Shown piece by piece: positions 44,150-52,902 of a DNA stretch of 64,000 nucleotides (position 1 is its first letter; the number at the start of each line of letters is the position of its first letter). The position numbers were made by a program, and so were the translations under genes. Under the pieces are notes generated by a model that saw only the letters and a program-made list of their open reading frames with translations, did no database searches and was not told the DNA's origin. Source of the stretch: Prochlorococcus sp. AG-355-A09 (GTDB taxonomy: Bacteria; Cyanobacteriota; Cyanobacteriia; PCC-6307; Cyanobiaceae); contig QCDG01000006.1 in NCBI GenBank assembly GCA_003280995.1, positions 1-64,000 of the forward strand, written 5' to 3'.

Positions 44150-44670
44150 ATTTCTAGAGAATATTTATTTATTTTCAACATTTCTGTATTAACTCCTGAA
44201 GAGCGTTTAAGAGCTACCTTACCAGTCCTCGCTATTTCAAGGATGCCGTATGGCTCGAGTAATTTCTCTAGAGCAACTAACTTCCCAGGATCTCCAACTA
44301 CCTCGAGAGTTAAGGCCATATCTGATACATCAACAACTTTTGCACGGAAGATCTGTACTATATCAAGGATATTACTTCTAGTATCTTCTTTCGATGAAAC
44401 TTTTAGTAACATCAATTCCCTTTCAACAGCTGCGAGATTAGTAAAATCTACAACTCCCAGAACATTAAATAACTTATTAAGTTGCTTAGTCATTTGTTGA
44501 AGAGTTTCATCATCACCTTCTACTACCATTGTTAACCTTGAAATCCCTTTAGATTCTGCAGGTCCTACTGCAAGGCTATCTATGTTGAATCCCCTTCTAG
44601 CGAAGAGACCTGAGATTCTACTCAAGGCTCCAGATTCATCTTCTACAAGAACTGATAATGTATGTTTCAT
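44146..44670 (-). CDS. ilvN: acetolactate synthase small (regulatory) subunit
   Basis: ACT-domain regulatory subunit of acetohydroxyacid synthase, which starts branched-chain amino-acid synthesis; the subunit confers valine feedback. It starts [20 protein letters not shown] and continues [20 protein letters not shown] with [20 protein letters not shown], and has [20 protein letters not shown] in the second half. 174 aa is usual. It shares the stop bases TTAA with the cyclophilin on the other strand. It follows a hydrolase gene by 3 bp. Confidence 0.96.
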   Translation of the reverse strand: MKHTLSVLVEDESGALSRISGLFARRGFNIDSLAVGPAESKGISRLTMVVEGDDETLQQMTKQLNKLFNVLGVVDFTNLAAVERELMLLKVSSKEDTRSNILDIVQIFRAKVVDVSDMALTLEVVGDPGKLVALEKLLEPYGILEIARTGKVALKRSSGVNTEMLKINKYSLEI

Positions 44671-44673
44671 ATT

Positions 44674-45645
44674 TTAAAAGGTTTTTAAATCTCTAATCCA
44701 TTCATAAGAAATTCTATTGAATACTAAAGGGTCTTCATCATGGATACAATGCCCTGAATTGGATACTATTTTTAATTTTACCCATCTATGGAAATTTGCA
44801 ATCTTTTTACCAACAAACAAAGGTATGAAATTATCTTTTTCGCCCCAAATTAATAAAAAAGGAACTTTTTTTGAGGCGCTAAGTTTTCTCAAAAGGTAAG
44901 AAGCTTTAAATTTTTCATCTCTAGAAGACATTCCAATACACATTGCTCTTAATGATCTAGCTGAAGTTCTCCTTAAAACTGGTTTTGTTACCAAATCTAT
45001 TAGTTGGCGATCAATATTATCTTTTTTAAAATAGGCAGAATTTAGTCCCAGTTTAATAACCCCTAATTTAGTTATTAAAAATAAAATAATCTCCAAAGGG
45101 AAAAACAAAAAAAATATTGTTATGAATCTATCTTGAAATTTCTTAAATGATGATTTTTTTGTTATGGACTTTTTATTTTCTTGAATTTGATCTGGCAAAG
45201 GCGATGCAATAACTGTTGCAATCTGATCCTCTAATGAAACTGCACATGTTAAAGCAACTAGTGATCCAAGGGAATTGCCAATAAGAATTACTTTCCCAGA
45301 ATTCTTTGGTCTTATTACCTGTGCAATAAAGTCTTTCACTTGATCACACCAAATCTCATTATTTAATTTTCCAATTTGTCTAATCCCAGGTTGATCTGAA
45401 TCCCCAAATCCTATTAAATCCAAAGAATAAGAGGCAAAATTCTTTTTCGCAAAATACTCTAAATTGTTTCTCCAATGTTTTCGACTTGCTCCAAATCCAT
45501 GGAGAAAGATAATTGGAATCTCATTTTCTTCGCCTGTAACACTCCAACAAATTTTAAAACCATTCCAATTCCAGTAATTAGGAAAGTTTATATTTTTTTT
45601 TAAATTATTATTCATATATTCAAAAATATATTCAAAAATTTTCAA
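44674..45645 (-). CDS. alpha/beta hydrolase
   Basis: Alpha/beta-hydrolase-fold protein of 323 aa. The oxyanion-region motif is IIFLHGFGASRKHWRNNLEY, the nucleophile elbow GNSLG in VILIGNSLGSLVALTCAVSL, the acid is likely the aspartate in LIWGEKDNFIPLFV and the histidine lies in IVSNSGHCIHDEDPLVFNRI. Substrate unknown; cyanobacterial relatives are annotated as hydrolases or haloperoxidase-like. It lies 3 bp upstream of ilvN on the same strand, so the two are probably transcribed together, although no metabolic link is apparent. Confidence 0.88.
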   Translation of the reverse strand: MKIFEYIFEYMNNNLKKNINFPNYWNWNGFKICWSVTGEENEIPIIFLHGFGASRKHWRNNLEYFAKKNFASYSLDLIGFGDSDQPGIRQIGKLNNEIWCDQVKDFIAQVIRPKNSGKVILIGNSLGSLVALTCAVSLEDQIATVIASPLPDQIQENKKSITKKSSFKKFQDRFITIFFLFFPLEIILFLITKLGVIKLGLNSAYFKKDNIDRQLIDLVTKPVLRRTSARSLRAMCIGMSSRDEKFKASYLLRKLSASKKVPFLLIWGEKDNFIPLFVGKKIANFHRWVKLKIVSNSGHCIHDEDPLVFNRISYEWIRDLKTF

Positions 45646-45697
45646 GATATTTGAATTGTCTACATTTTTAACAAATAAATGTATTTTGAATGTAAAT

Positions 45698-45703
45698 TAT
45701 AGT
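45698..45703 (+). promoter_or_regulatory. -10 element for petM
   Basis: TATAGT lies 17 bp before the petM ATG, consistent with a short leader. Confidence 0.4.
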
Positions 45704-45720
45704 AATCATTCAATTTTACT

Positions 45721-45819
45721 ATGGCTAAAGAAATTTTTAGTATTGCAGCAGTTTTTTGGATACTCATACCAATAGGATTAGTTGGTGGTGCTTTGTTATT
45801 AAAGTTTCAGGGAGACTGA
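45721..45819 (+). CDS. petM: cytochrome b6f complex subunit VII
   Basis: A 32-aa single-helix protein [20 protein letters not shown] then [12 protein letters not shown], matching PetM in length and sequence. It is a small peripheral helix of the thylakoid cytochrome b6f complex. It is followed 57 bp on by a Ycf39-like gene. Too short for usual frame searches, but the sequence is unmistakable. Confidence 0.93.
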
Positions 45820-45876
45820 TTCTCACGGATACATCACAATTTGAGTTATGGTCTTAAAGTTAAGTAAATCTTAAGT

Positions 45877-46839
45877 ATGAAGATTCTTTTAGTAGGAGCA
45901 ACAGGGACACTTGGTAGACAAATAGCAAAGCAAGCTATAGAAGAAGGACATGAAGTAAGATGCTTTGTAAGAAATCCAAGAAAAGCTTCCTTTCTACAAG
46001 AATGGGGTTGTGAGTTAACAAAAGGTAATTTATTAAATTCTTCTGATATCGAATATGCATTGCAAGATATTGAAGTGGTTATTGATGCAGCGACTAGTAG
46101 GCCAGATGATCCTAAAAGTATTTATGAAATTGATTGGGATGGAAAACTTAACTTATTTAATGCTTGCGAATCTTTAAACGTAAAAAGGGTAATATTCCTT
46201 TCTATCCTCCTAACAGAAAAGTTTAGAAATGTTCCTTTGATGGACATTAAATTTTGCACTGAAAAACTTCTTGAAAAATCTAATTTAGACTATACAATCT
46301 TTAAATGTGCAGCTTTTATGCAAGGAGTTATTGGTCAATTCGCAATCCCAATCTTGGATAGTCAAGCGGTGTGGATGAGTGGGACTCCAACTAAAATTGC
46401 TTATATGAATACCCAAGATATGGCGAAAGTTGTTGTAGCAGCAGTTAATAATCCAAAAACTCACAGAACATCATTGCCATTAGTAGGTCCCAAAGCATGG
46501 GATTCAAATGAAGTTATATCTTTATGTGAAAAATTTAGTGAAAAAAAGGCAAAAATTTTTAGAGTTTCCCCCTTCCTTATTAGTGTCACTCAAAAAGTAG
46601 TTTCCTTTTTTCAAGATTCTCTTAATGTTGCTGAGCGATTGGCTTTTGCGGAAGTAACTAGTAGTGGTGAATCATTAGATGCTGACATGAGCAAAACTTA
46701 CGAAATATTGGAAGTTAAAAAAGAGGATATTACCTCACTAGAGAGTTATATAAAGGAGTACTATCAACAAATACTTAAAAGATTAAGGGAAATGGAAGCA
46801 GATCTTAATATTGAAGAAAAAAAGAGATTACCTTTTTAA
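45877..46839 (+). CDS. ycf39: NmrA-like atypical SDR, Ycf39-like photosystem II assembly factor
   Basis: Atypical short-chain dehydrogenase of 320 aa. The NAD(P)-binding motif GATGTLGRQIAKQA is at residue 7 onward (the G-x-x-G-x-x-G form), then CFVRNPRKASFLQEWGCELT, VVIDAATSRPDDP and CTEKLLEKSNLDYTIFKCAA, as in Ycf39/HCF244. These act in photosystem II assembly and D1 synthesis, delivering chlorophyll with high-light-inducible proteins. The usual SDR tyrosine is not required in this class. It follows petM on the same strand. Confidence 0.87.
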   Translation: MKILLVGATGTLGRQIAKQAIEEGHEVRCFVRNPRKASFLQEWGCELTKGNLLNSSDIEYALQDIEVVIDAATSRPDDPKSIYEIDWDGKLNLFNACESLNVKRVIFLSILLTEKFRNVPLMDIKFCTEKLLEKSNLDYTIFKCAAFMQGVIGQFAIPILDSQAVWMSGTPTKIAYMNTQDMAKVVVAAVNNPKTHRTSLPLVGPKAWDSNEVISLCEKFSEKKAKIFRVSPFLISVTQKVVSFFQDSLNVAERLAFAEVTSSGESLDADMSKTYEILEVKKEDITSLESYIKEYYQQILKRLREMEADLNIEEKKRLPF

Positions 46840-46874
46840 TATTGCAATTTTAGAAACAGATAGTATATTTGTAC

Positions 46875-46880
46875 TATAAT
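46875..46880 (+). promoter_or_regulatory. consensus -10 just before a small gene
   Basis: TATAAT ends 15 bp before the ATG at 46896, which would make the transcript nearly leaderless if this is the promoter. Confidence 0.4.
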
Positions 46881-46895
46881 AAATATTATTGACCT

Positions 46896-47108
46896 ATGTC
46901 TGTTTCTAAGTCTAAAAACCTTGAACGAAAACTAGATAATTTTGCAAAAGAAGCAAAAAATGAATTGAATAATGTTTGCGGATCTTCATTATGGGAAAGC
47001 CTTGGGTTTGTTTTTTTTGATCAATTAGAAGATTCTGAAAAAATTGCGAAAGCAAATTTTTACTATGGACAACTTCAAATAATTAATGAAATTAAATTTT
47101 CTATTTGA
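46896..47108 (+). CDS. small conserved hypothetical protein (70 aa)
   Basis: Starts MSVSKSKNLERKLDNFAKEA and contains NVCGSSLWESLGFVFFDQLE and a final helix KIAKANFYYGQLQIINEI. Soluble, probably helical. A consensus -10 stands just upstream. No family recognised. Confidence 0.6.
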   Translation: MSVSKSKNLERKLDNFAKEAKNELNNVCGSSLWESLGFVFFDQLEDSEKIAKANFYYGQLQIINEIKFSI

Positions 47109-47200
47109 ATTGAATTTTATATTTTTACATAGGTAATTTTTTTTAAATCAATTTTGGCCAATCTTTTTCTGATAATATGGACTTAGTAAAAGATTAATTA

Positions 47201-47467
47201 ATGATTGAAACTTCAGGTGTAATAGAAAAAGAGCAGGGGAATGGATTTTATTTGGTTACCTTAGAACAACCTGAAGGACATCAATGTTTATGTAGAGCTG
47301 CAGGTAAATTGACTAAATTTAGAATTAAATTATTAGCTGGAGATAAAGTTTTAGTTGAGATAAGTCCTTATGATCTTTCTAGAGGAAGGATAACTTACAG
47401 AGAGAGGAATGCAGGCAATGCTAGACCTACTACTAATAAAAATAATCCCAAGAGAAATAATAAATAA
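47201..47467 (+). CDS. infA: IF-1-like S1-domain protein
   Basis: An 88-aa OB-fold protein with IETSGVIEKEQGNGFYLVTL and HQCLCRAAGKLTKFRIKLLA, then GDKVLVEISPYDLSRGRITY, and RERN, the signature core of translation initiation factor IF-1 (S1 fold, KVxVEixPYDLxrGRItyR). The last 15 residues are a basic, asparagine-rich extension beyond ordinary IF-1 (about 72 aa). IF-1 blocks the ribosomal A site during initiation. Residues such as HQCLCRAAG differ from standard IF-1 (where this is VLAHISGKMR-like), so it may be the only copy in this genome or a variant. Confidence 0.85.
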   Translation: MIETSGVIEKEQGNGFYLVTLEQPEGHQCLCRAAGKLTKFRIKLLAGDKVLVEISPYDLSRGRITYRERNAGNARPTTNKNNPKRNNK

Positions 47468-47476
47468 AAAGTTTCT

Positions 47477-48853
47477 TTAGATAATATTTTTTATCGCTTC
47501 TTTAAACTCACTTCTTTGTTTAACACCTTGCCATTGTTTTTTTAATAATTTTTCTTTAAAAAGTTGAACTGTTGGTGTGCCATTAATACCAGCTTGTTTT
47601 GCAATATCTTGATCTTTATCAATATCTATTTCAACGCCAAGAACTGCACCATCAAGTTCTTTAATTACCCTTTTTAACTGAGGTTTCAAAACATGACATG
47701 GACCGCAGCTTGGGGAACTAAAAATTACTAAGATAGGTTTTTTACTCTCGTGATAAAGTTTCCTTAATGCATAACTGCCTTTTTGCCATTCAGAATTTGA
47801 ATCGAAAGTCTCTTCATTAACTTCTTCTTCATTAAAATCTGATGAATTAAGCTTTTTTTCTGGTTCTGGTGTTTCTCTGACTATAGTTTTTGCTAAGTTT
47901 TTCTCGGCTAGCCACCTTTCGGTAGCTAATGCTGCCATGCATCCAGTTCCTGCAGCAGTAACTCCTTGTCTCCACTCAGAATCAACAACATCACCTGCAG
48001 CGAAGATTCCTTCAATAGATGTTTCTGGCCTTCCTGATTTGCAAGCAATATAGCCTTTATTATCTAAATCAATTTTGTTGCCCAAGAATTTCGTATTAGG
48101 TGTGTGCCCTATCGCGTAAAAAAGACCTTTTATATTGATTTCCCCTTTACCTTCTTGAGAGTGAATAGTTTCTATTCTCTCAAGCCATTCAGTACCATCC
48201 GCTTTATTAACTTTTGTATTCCAATGAATTTCTATCTTTGGATTAGCTTTTACTCTGTCAACCATTGCTGCGCTAGCCCTTAATTTTTCTGATCGAACAA
48301 TCAAATGCACTTTGCTTCCATACTTTGTGAGATATGCGGCTTCTTCACAAGCAGAGTCGCCCCCTCCAATAACAGCTAATTCTTCATCTCTGAATTGTGG
48401 GGTGGCTCCATCACATATTGCACAAGCACTTATTCCTTTACTCCAGAATTTATCTTCATTAATTACGCCTAATCTATTTGCACTTGCTCCAGTTGCAATA
48501 ATTATTGAGTTAGATCTTATAGTCCCTTCTAAAGTTTTTAGTTCAAAGGGACGCGAATCGGTATTAATTGAGACTACATCACTTTCGTATAAATTAGTGC
48601 CCCATCTTTCTGCTTGAGCCTTCATTAGATCCATCAATTCAGGACCCAGTACTCCATCTGGGAAACCTGGATAATTTTCAACAAATGTTGTAGTCATTAA
48701 TTGCCCACCAGGAATTCCACCAGAATTAAATCCTGTTACAAGTAATGGTTGAAGATTTGCTCGTGCGGCATATATTGCAGCGGTGTAACCTGCAGGTCCC
48801 GAACCTATAATTACAACATTTTCTACGTTTGAAATCTTCTCTTTATTTTCCAT
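47477..48853 (-). CDS. trxB: NADPH-thioredoxin reductase with fused thioredoxin domain (NTRC)
   Basis: A 458-aa fusion. The N-terminal 320 residues are a thioredoxin reductase: FAD motif IGSGPAGYTAAIYAARANLQ, the redox pair in SACAICDGA (CAIC), NADPH motif IGGGDSACEEAAYL and FAD closing motif GIFAAGDVVDSEWRQ. A linker rich in E/N joins a thioredoxin domain with CGPC at 383-386. NTRC is typical of cyanobacteria and plastids and reduces 2-Cys peroxiredoxins and regulates photosynthetic enzymes. It converges with the IF-1-like gene 9 bp away. Confidence 0.94.
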   Translation of the reverse strand: MENKEKISNVENVVIIGSGPAGYTAAIYAARANLQPLLVTGFNSGGIPGGQLMTTTFVENYPGFPDGVLGPELMDLMKAQAERWGTNLYESDVVSINTDSRPFELKTLEGTIRSNSIIIATGASANRLGVINEDKFWSKGISACAICDGATPQFRDEELAVIGGGDSACEEAAYLTKYGSKVHLIVRSEKLRASAAMVDRVKANPKIEIHWNTKVNKADGTEWLERIETIHSQEGKGEINIKGLFYAIGHTPNTKFLGNKIDLDNKGYIACKSGRPETSIEGIFAAGDVVDSEWRQGVTAAGTGCMAALATERWLAEKNLAKTIVRETPEPEKKLNSSDFNEEEVNEETFDSNSEWQKGSYALRKLYHESKKPILVIFSSPSCGPCHVLKPQLKRVIKELDGAVLGVEIDIDKDQDIAKQAGINGTPTVQLFKEKLLKKQWQGVKQRSEFKEAIKNII

Positions 48854-48932
48854 TTATTTGCAAATTTCACTTCTTATAATAATAAACTAACCCAAATAAT
48901 GTAGGGCGGATTTCACTCGATAGATTTATTAC

Positions 48933-49157
48933 TCAATCGTTGACTTTTTGATCTAATAACTTTTTTAATTCCTTTGGGAAGTTTAAAACAGAATCTTTTA
49001 AGTTTTCGTTCTTTTCTCCAATATGTAATATCCACTCTCTAAATTCTTCTGCGATTGCATAACTGTCTTCATACCTTTCTAAAGTGTCCATTGCAGAAAT
49101 TCTATTGGTTGCCCAACAGGTCGCTATGTCGATCCTTTTTCTAATGAAATTGTCCAT
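48933..49157 (-). CDS. small conserved hypothetical protein (74 aa)
   Basis: Starts MDNFIRKRIDIATCWATNRI and continues SAMDTLERYEDSYAIAEEFR. A helical, soluble protein without recognised family. I chose the ATG at 49157; a longer form from 49190 adds MCLPIYNLNLR, which looks like upstream sequence. Coding is supported by length and composition. Confidence 0.55.
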   Translation of the reverse strand: MDNFIRKRIDIATCWATNRISAMDTLERYEDSYAIAEEFREWILHIGEKNENLKDSVLNFPKELKKLLDQKVND

Positions 49158-49311
49158 TCGAAGATTTAAGTTGTATATAGGTAAACACACCAGAGAACGT
49201 ATGTATTGTCTAATAAGTTACAACTTTGTACTTCCAAACAATAATTTAATCTTTAATTTATATTTGAGCCAAATTATGGGTAGATTATAAAGAAAATATA
49301 AAGAAATAGAG

Positions 49312-49890
49312 TTATACTGCTTCGCTGTGATTCGCAAGTAGCCTTTCAACTTCCTCAAAACCCTCTTTAGCTGAATTTATTGCAAGTTCCTCGCTAACTT
49401 TTTCTTCTGATATTAATTTTGCGGATATTTTTTTTAAAAGAGTTTCTTTCTTTTCTCTTAGTGAACTAACAATTTCTTCTTCAATAATAGATTTTATTGC
49501 TTTAGAAATTATTTTTTTATCATTTGCTTCCTCGAATGTGCCCTGAACTAATTCTTGAATAAATAATCGATGAACCTCACTACTCCTTAGAAAGCTTTCT
49601 GTGGCATTAATAATTCCTTCAACAAGAGCTTCATCAGGTTCAGAATCATTTTCTGCCAGCTTAAATTCCCAATCTAAATGTCTTCTTTGCCAACCTGCCG
49701 AGTGGAGACTGGGCATGACTGTTTGTGAATAAGTATCAACTGACATTTCATAAATTCTCTCTGCTAATTTCTCACACCAGTCTTTACCATGTTTTTCTAG
49801 ATTTTTCTGCATAGCCTGCCTTGGAACAGCATGACCACCATGATGGCTGTGGCATACTCCATCAGGACATTCGATTGCTTTTATACTCAT
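49312..49890 (-). CDS. cyanobacterial conserved hypothetical protein (192 aa)
   Basis: A helical soluble protein, not named by any family I can identify with certainty. It begins MSIKAIECPDGVCHSHHGGH, a His/Cys-rich stretch that could bind a metal, then AMQKNLEKHGKDWCEKLAER, DTYSQTVMPSLHSAGWQRRH and a long amphipathic C-terminal half rich in E and K. No membrane helices. It faces the pntA1 gene across a 127-bp divergent intergene. Confidence 0.7.
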   Translation of the reverse strand: MSIKAIECPDGVCHSHHGGHAVPRQAMQKNLEKHGKDWCEKLAERIYEMSVDTYSQTVMPSLHSAGWQRRHLDWEFKLAENDSEPDEALVEGIINATESFLRSSEVHRLFIQELVQGTFEEANDKKIISKAIKSIIEEEIVSSLREKKETLLKKISAKLISEEKVSEELAINSAKEGFEEVERLLANHSEAV

Positions 49891-50017
49891 TGGATTATTT
49901 AGTACTTATATATTCTAGATAGCTATTTTTTATAGAAAAGAAAATATATTTTTAACAAAAATCCAAGACTTTTGACTTTCTTCAATTTATATTTAGTATG
50001 TTAAAAAAATAAATAAA

Positions 50018-51148
50018 TTGACAAAGATACTTATTCCTACCGAAACAAGCTCTGGTGAAAGGAGAGTTTCAGCTACACCAGAAGCGGTAAAGAAATTAAA
50101 AAGCCTTGGATGTGATGTTTATATTGAAAGTTCAGCAGGAAAATTATCAGGATTTAGTGACTTATCATATGAAGAATCGGGCGGAACAATTATATCTAAC
50201 TTAGATCAAAACATTTGGGGTGAAGCGGACTTAATATTTTGTGTTCAAACTCCATCAGAGGATAATTTAACTAAGTTAAAGAAAGGCGCTGTTCTTCTCG
50301 GTCTTCTTAACCCATATGGTAATAAGGAGCTTCTAAGGATTATAAATAGTAATAAGATTTCAGCTTTATCACTAGAGTTGCTTCCGAGGATTAGTAGAGC
50401 TCAATCTTCTGATGTTCTTTCTTCACAGGCCAATATTGCTGGATATAAAGCAGTTCTTTTGGCTGCAAGTGAGTTAGATAGATACTTCCCAATGCTTATG
50501 ACTGCAGCTGGGACAGTCCAACCTGCCAAAGTAGTGGTTCTTGGTGGAGGCGTTGCAGGATTACAGGCAGTTGCGACAGCAAAAAGACTTGGAGCAATAG
50601 TATTTGTATCTGATATTAGACCTGCTGTTAAAGAACAAGTAGAGTCTCTCGGAGCAAGATTTATAGAACTTCCTGAAGTTGAAGAAAAGCCTGGAGAGTC
50701 AGGAGGTTATGCAAAAGCTGTAACACCCGAATTCCTCTCAAAACAGAAGGCAACTTTAACTAAATATTTATCTGAAGCTGATGTTGCTATATGTACTGCG
50801 CAAGTTCTAGGTAAAAAGGCCCCTGTTTTAATAGACTCACCCATGATCAAAAAAATGAGGCCTGGAGCAGTAGTTATTGATTTAGCAGTCTCTCAGGGAG
50901 GGAACTGCGAAGGAACAAAATCAAATGAAACTATTATCAAAGATGGGGTAAAACTTATAGGAGCCGGGGAATTACCCTCTTCAGTTCCTTATGATGCAAG
51001 TTCACTTTATGCTAAGAACTTAACATCTTTGATTACACCTTTTATAAAAGATGGTGTAATTAAATTAGATAAAGAGGATGAACTCATTTCTGGATGTTTA
51101 TTAAGCGATGAAGGAGTTGTTCTTCAAAATAAAGTTTTTGAAAATTGA
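50018..51148 (+). CDS. pntA1: NAD(P) transhydrogenase alpha subunit, part 1
   Basis: Soluble NAD(H)-binding part of proton-translocating transhydrogenase, 376 aa. It starts LIPTETSSGERRVSATPEAV, has the dinucleotide-binding motif KVVVLGGGVAGLQAVATAKR and LGAIVFVSDIRPAVKEQVES, and the mobile-loop-like KPGESGGYAKAVTPEFL. No ATG lies in frame, so a TTG at 50018 is the start. The operon pntA1-pntA2-pntB uses short spacers of 12 and 8 bp. The enzyme lets the proton gradient drive NADPH formation from NADH. Confidence 0.96.
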   Translation: MTKILIPTETSSGERRVSATPEAVKKLKSLGCDVYIESSAGKLSGFSDLSYEESGGTIISNLDQNIWGEADLIFCVQTPSEDNLTKLKKGAVLLGLLNPYGNKELLRIINSNKISALSLELLPRISRAQSSDVLSSQANIAGYKAVLLAASELDRYFPMLMTAAGTVQPAKVVVLGGGVAGLQAVATAKRLGAIVFVSDIRPAVKEQVESLGARFIELPEVEEKPGESGGYAKAVTPEFLSKQKATLTKYLSEADVAICTAQVLGKKAPVLIDSPMIKKMRPGAVVIDLAVSQGGNCEGTKSNETIIKDGVKLIGAGELPSSVPYDASSLYAKNLTSLITPFIKDGVIKLDKEDELISGCLLSDEGVVLQNKVFEN

Positions 51149-51160
51149 GGTTTTAAAATT

Positions 51161-51454
51161 ATGTCTTTTATAAGTCTTCTTTGGGTTCTTTTACTTGGTA
51201 GTTTATTAGGCCTCGAGTTAATTGGAAAAGTTCCTCCTACTCTTCACACACCTCTAATGAGTGGAGCAAATGCAATTTCGGGAATAACAATGCTTGCAGC
51301 CTTGACTTTAATTGTAAAAGCAGAAGGTAACGTACCACTTTTAATCATTGGTTCAGTTTCTCTTGGATTTGCTCTTTTCAACGTTGTAGGCGGTTTTTTT
51401 GTAACTGATCGAATGCTCGCGATGTTTAGTCGTAAACCATCAAATAAGAAGTAA
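51161..51454 (+). CDS. pntA2: NAD(P) transhydrogenase alpha subunit, part 2 (membrane)
   Basis: A 97-aa membrane protein with three helices: LLWVLLLGSLLGLELIGKVP, TPLMSGANAISGITMLAALT and LGFALFNVVGGFFVTDRMLA, then MFSRKP. In many bacteria this is the C-terminal part of PntA; here, as usual in cyanobacteria, it is a separate gene. Together with PntB it forms the proton channel. Confidence 0.95.
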   Translation: MSFISLLWVLLLGSLLGLELIGKVPPTLHTPLMSGANAISGITMLAALTLIVKAEGNVPLLIIGSVSLGFALFNVVGGFFVTDRMLAMFSRKPSNKK

Positions 51455-51462
51455 TTTTTAAC

Positions 51463-52902
51463 ATGAATCTACCTGTAATCATTAAATTCGTTATTGACCT
51501 TCTAGCAGTACTTTTACTGGCGTTGGGAATAAAAGGGTTGTCAAAAGTAAAGTCAGCAAGGGACGCCAATAGATTAGCTGCATTTGCAATGTCGCTATCA
51601 GTAGTAGGATTACTTGCTTATTATTTAGGCACTTCTGGTATTGCTATTCAGTCTTGGATTTGGATAATAATTGGATCAATCATAGGTAGTTTATTCGGAG
51701 CAATTCTTGCAAAAAAAGTGCCTATGACCTCCATGCCTGAAACAGTGGCATTGTTCAATGGTTGTGGAGGAATGTCATCACTTTTAGTGGCCTTAGGAGT
51801 AGCTATTTTTCCTATATCTGGTGGCCAAGAAAATTTTGATTTCTTTAAGTCACTGATTAACGAAGTTTCAATATCTGTTTCTATATTTGTTGGTGCCATA
51901 ACTTTCACAGGTTCAATTGTGGCGATGGCAAAGTTACAGGGTTGGTTGTCAACTCCAGGATGGACTCAGAGCAAAGTTAGACATTTTGTAAATATTGTTT
52001 TTGCAGTTGCTTCCTTGGTAGCCTTTTTTGATTTGATAAACGGCAATACAAGTTCTATTTGGCTTTTAGTTATAGTTTCTTCTTTATTAGGTATTGGAGT
52101 TACTTTACCAATTGGTGGAGCTGATATGCCAGTTGTTATATCTTTATTAAATAGCTATTCAGGGATTGCAGCAGCCGCAGCAGGTTTCGTTGTAGATAGT
52201 CAGCTTTTGATAGTAGCAGGCGCAATGGTTGGAGCAGCAGGCCTAATACTTACTCAAGTAATGTGCAAGGGTATGAATAGATCATTGGTCTCAGTTCTTT
52301 TTGGAGGATCTTTATCTGCACAAAGTACAGCCTCTTCTGGTTCAGGAGAATATACAAATATAACTTCTTGCAGTGTTGAAGAATGTGCATTGACTTTAGA
52401 GGCAGCCAACAAGGTAATTATTGTTCCTGGTTATGGTCTAGCAGTAGCTCAAGCTCAACATACTTTAAGGGAAGTGACAAAAAAACTAGAGCAAAATGGT
52501 ATTGAAGTTGTTTACGCAATTCATCCTGTAGCAGGGAGGATGCCTGGACATATGAATGTACTTTTAGCAGAAGCAGATGTTCCTTACGAACAACTTAAAG
52601 AGATGGACGTTGTAAATCCTGATTTTCCAGCAACGGATGTTGTTTTAGTTTTAGGAGCAAATGATGTGGTTAATCCTCAAGCTAAAAATGATAGCTCTTC
52701 TCCTTTATATGGGATGCCAGTTCTTGATGTGCAGGAAGCAAGAACAGTATTTGTAATTAAACGTGGTATGAGTGCAGGATACTCCGGAATAAAAAATGAT
52801 TTATTTGATCTGCCAAATACCTCGATGGTCTTTGGTGATGCAAAAAAAGTACTGAATGACTTGATTGGAGAATTAAAGGATCTTGGAGTTGGGGAGAAGT
52901 AA
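51463..52902 (+). CDS. pntB: NAD(P) transhydrogenase beta subunit
   Basis: A 479-aa subunit: about nine N-terminal helices (LAAFAMSLSVVGLLAYYLGT, FNGCGGMSSLLVALGVAIFP) then the soluble NADP(H)-binding domain with KVIIVPGYGLAVAQAQHTLR, VYAIHPVAGRMPGHMNVLLA and VLVLGANDVVNPQAKND. Completes the pnt operon. Its last 20 bases overlap the start of the next gene. Confidence 0.97.
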   Translation: MNLPVIIKFVIDLLAVLLLALGIKGLSKVKSARDANRLAAFAMSLSVVGLLAYYLGTSGIAIQSWIWIIIGSIIGSLFGAILAKKVPMTSMPETVALFNGCGGMSSLLVALGVAIFPISGGQENFDFFKSLINEVSISVSIFVGAITFTGSIVAMAKLQGWLSTPGWTQSKVRHFVNIVFAVASLVAFFDLINGNTSSIWLLVIVSSLLGIGVTLPIGGADMPVVISLLNSYSGIAAAAAGFVVDSQLLIVAGAMVGAAGLILTQVMCKGMNRSLVSVLFGGSLSAQSTASSGSGEYTNITSCSVEECALTLEAANKVIIVPGYGLAVAQAQHTLREVTKKLEQNGIEVVYAIHPVAGRMPGHMNVLLAEADVPYEQLKEMDVVNPDFPATDVVLVLGANDVVNPQAKNDSSSPLYGMPVLDVQEARTVFVIKRGMSAGYSGIKNDLFDLPNTSMVFGDAKKVLNDLIGELKDLGVGEK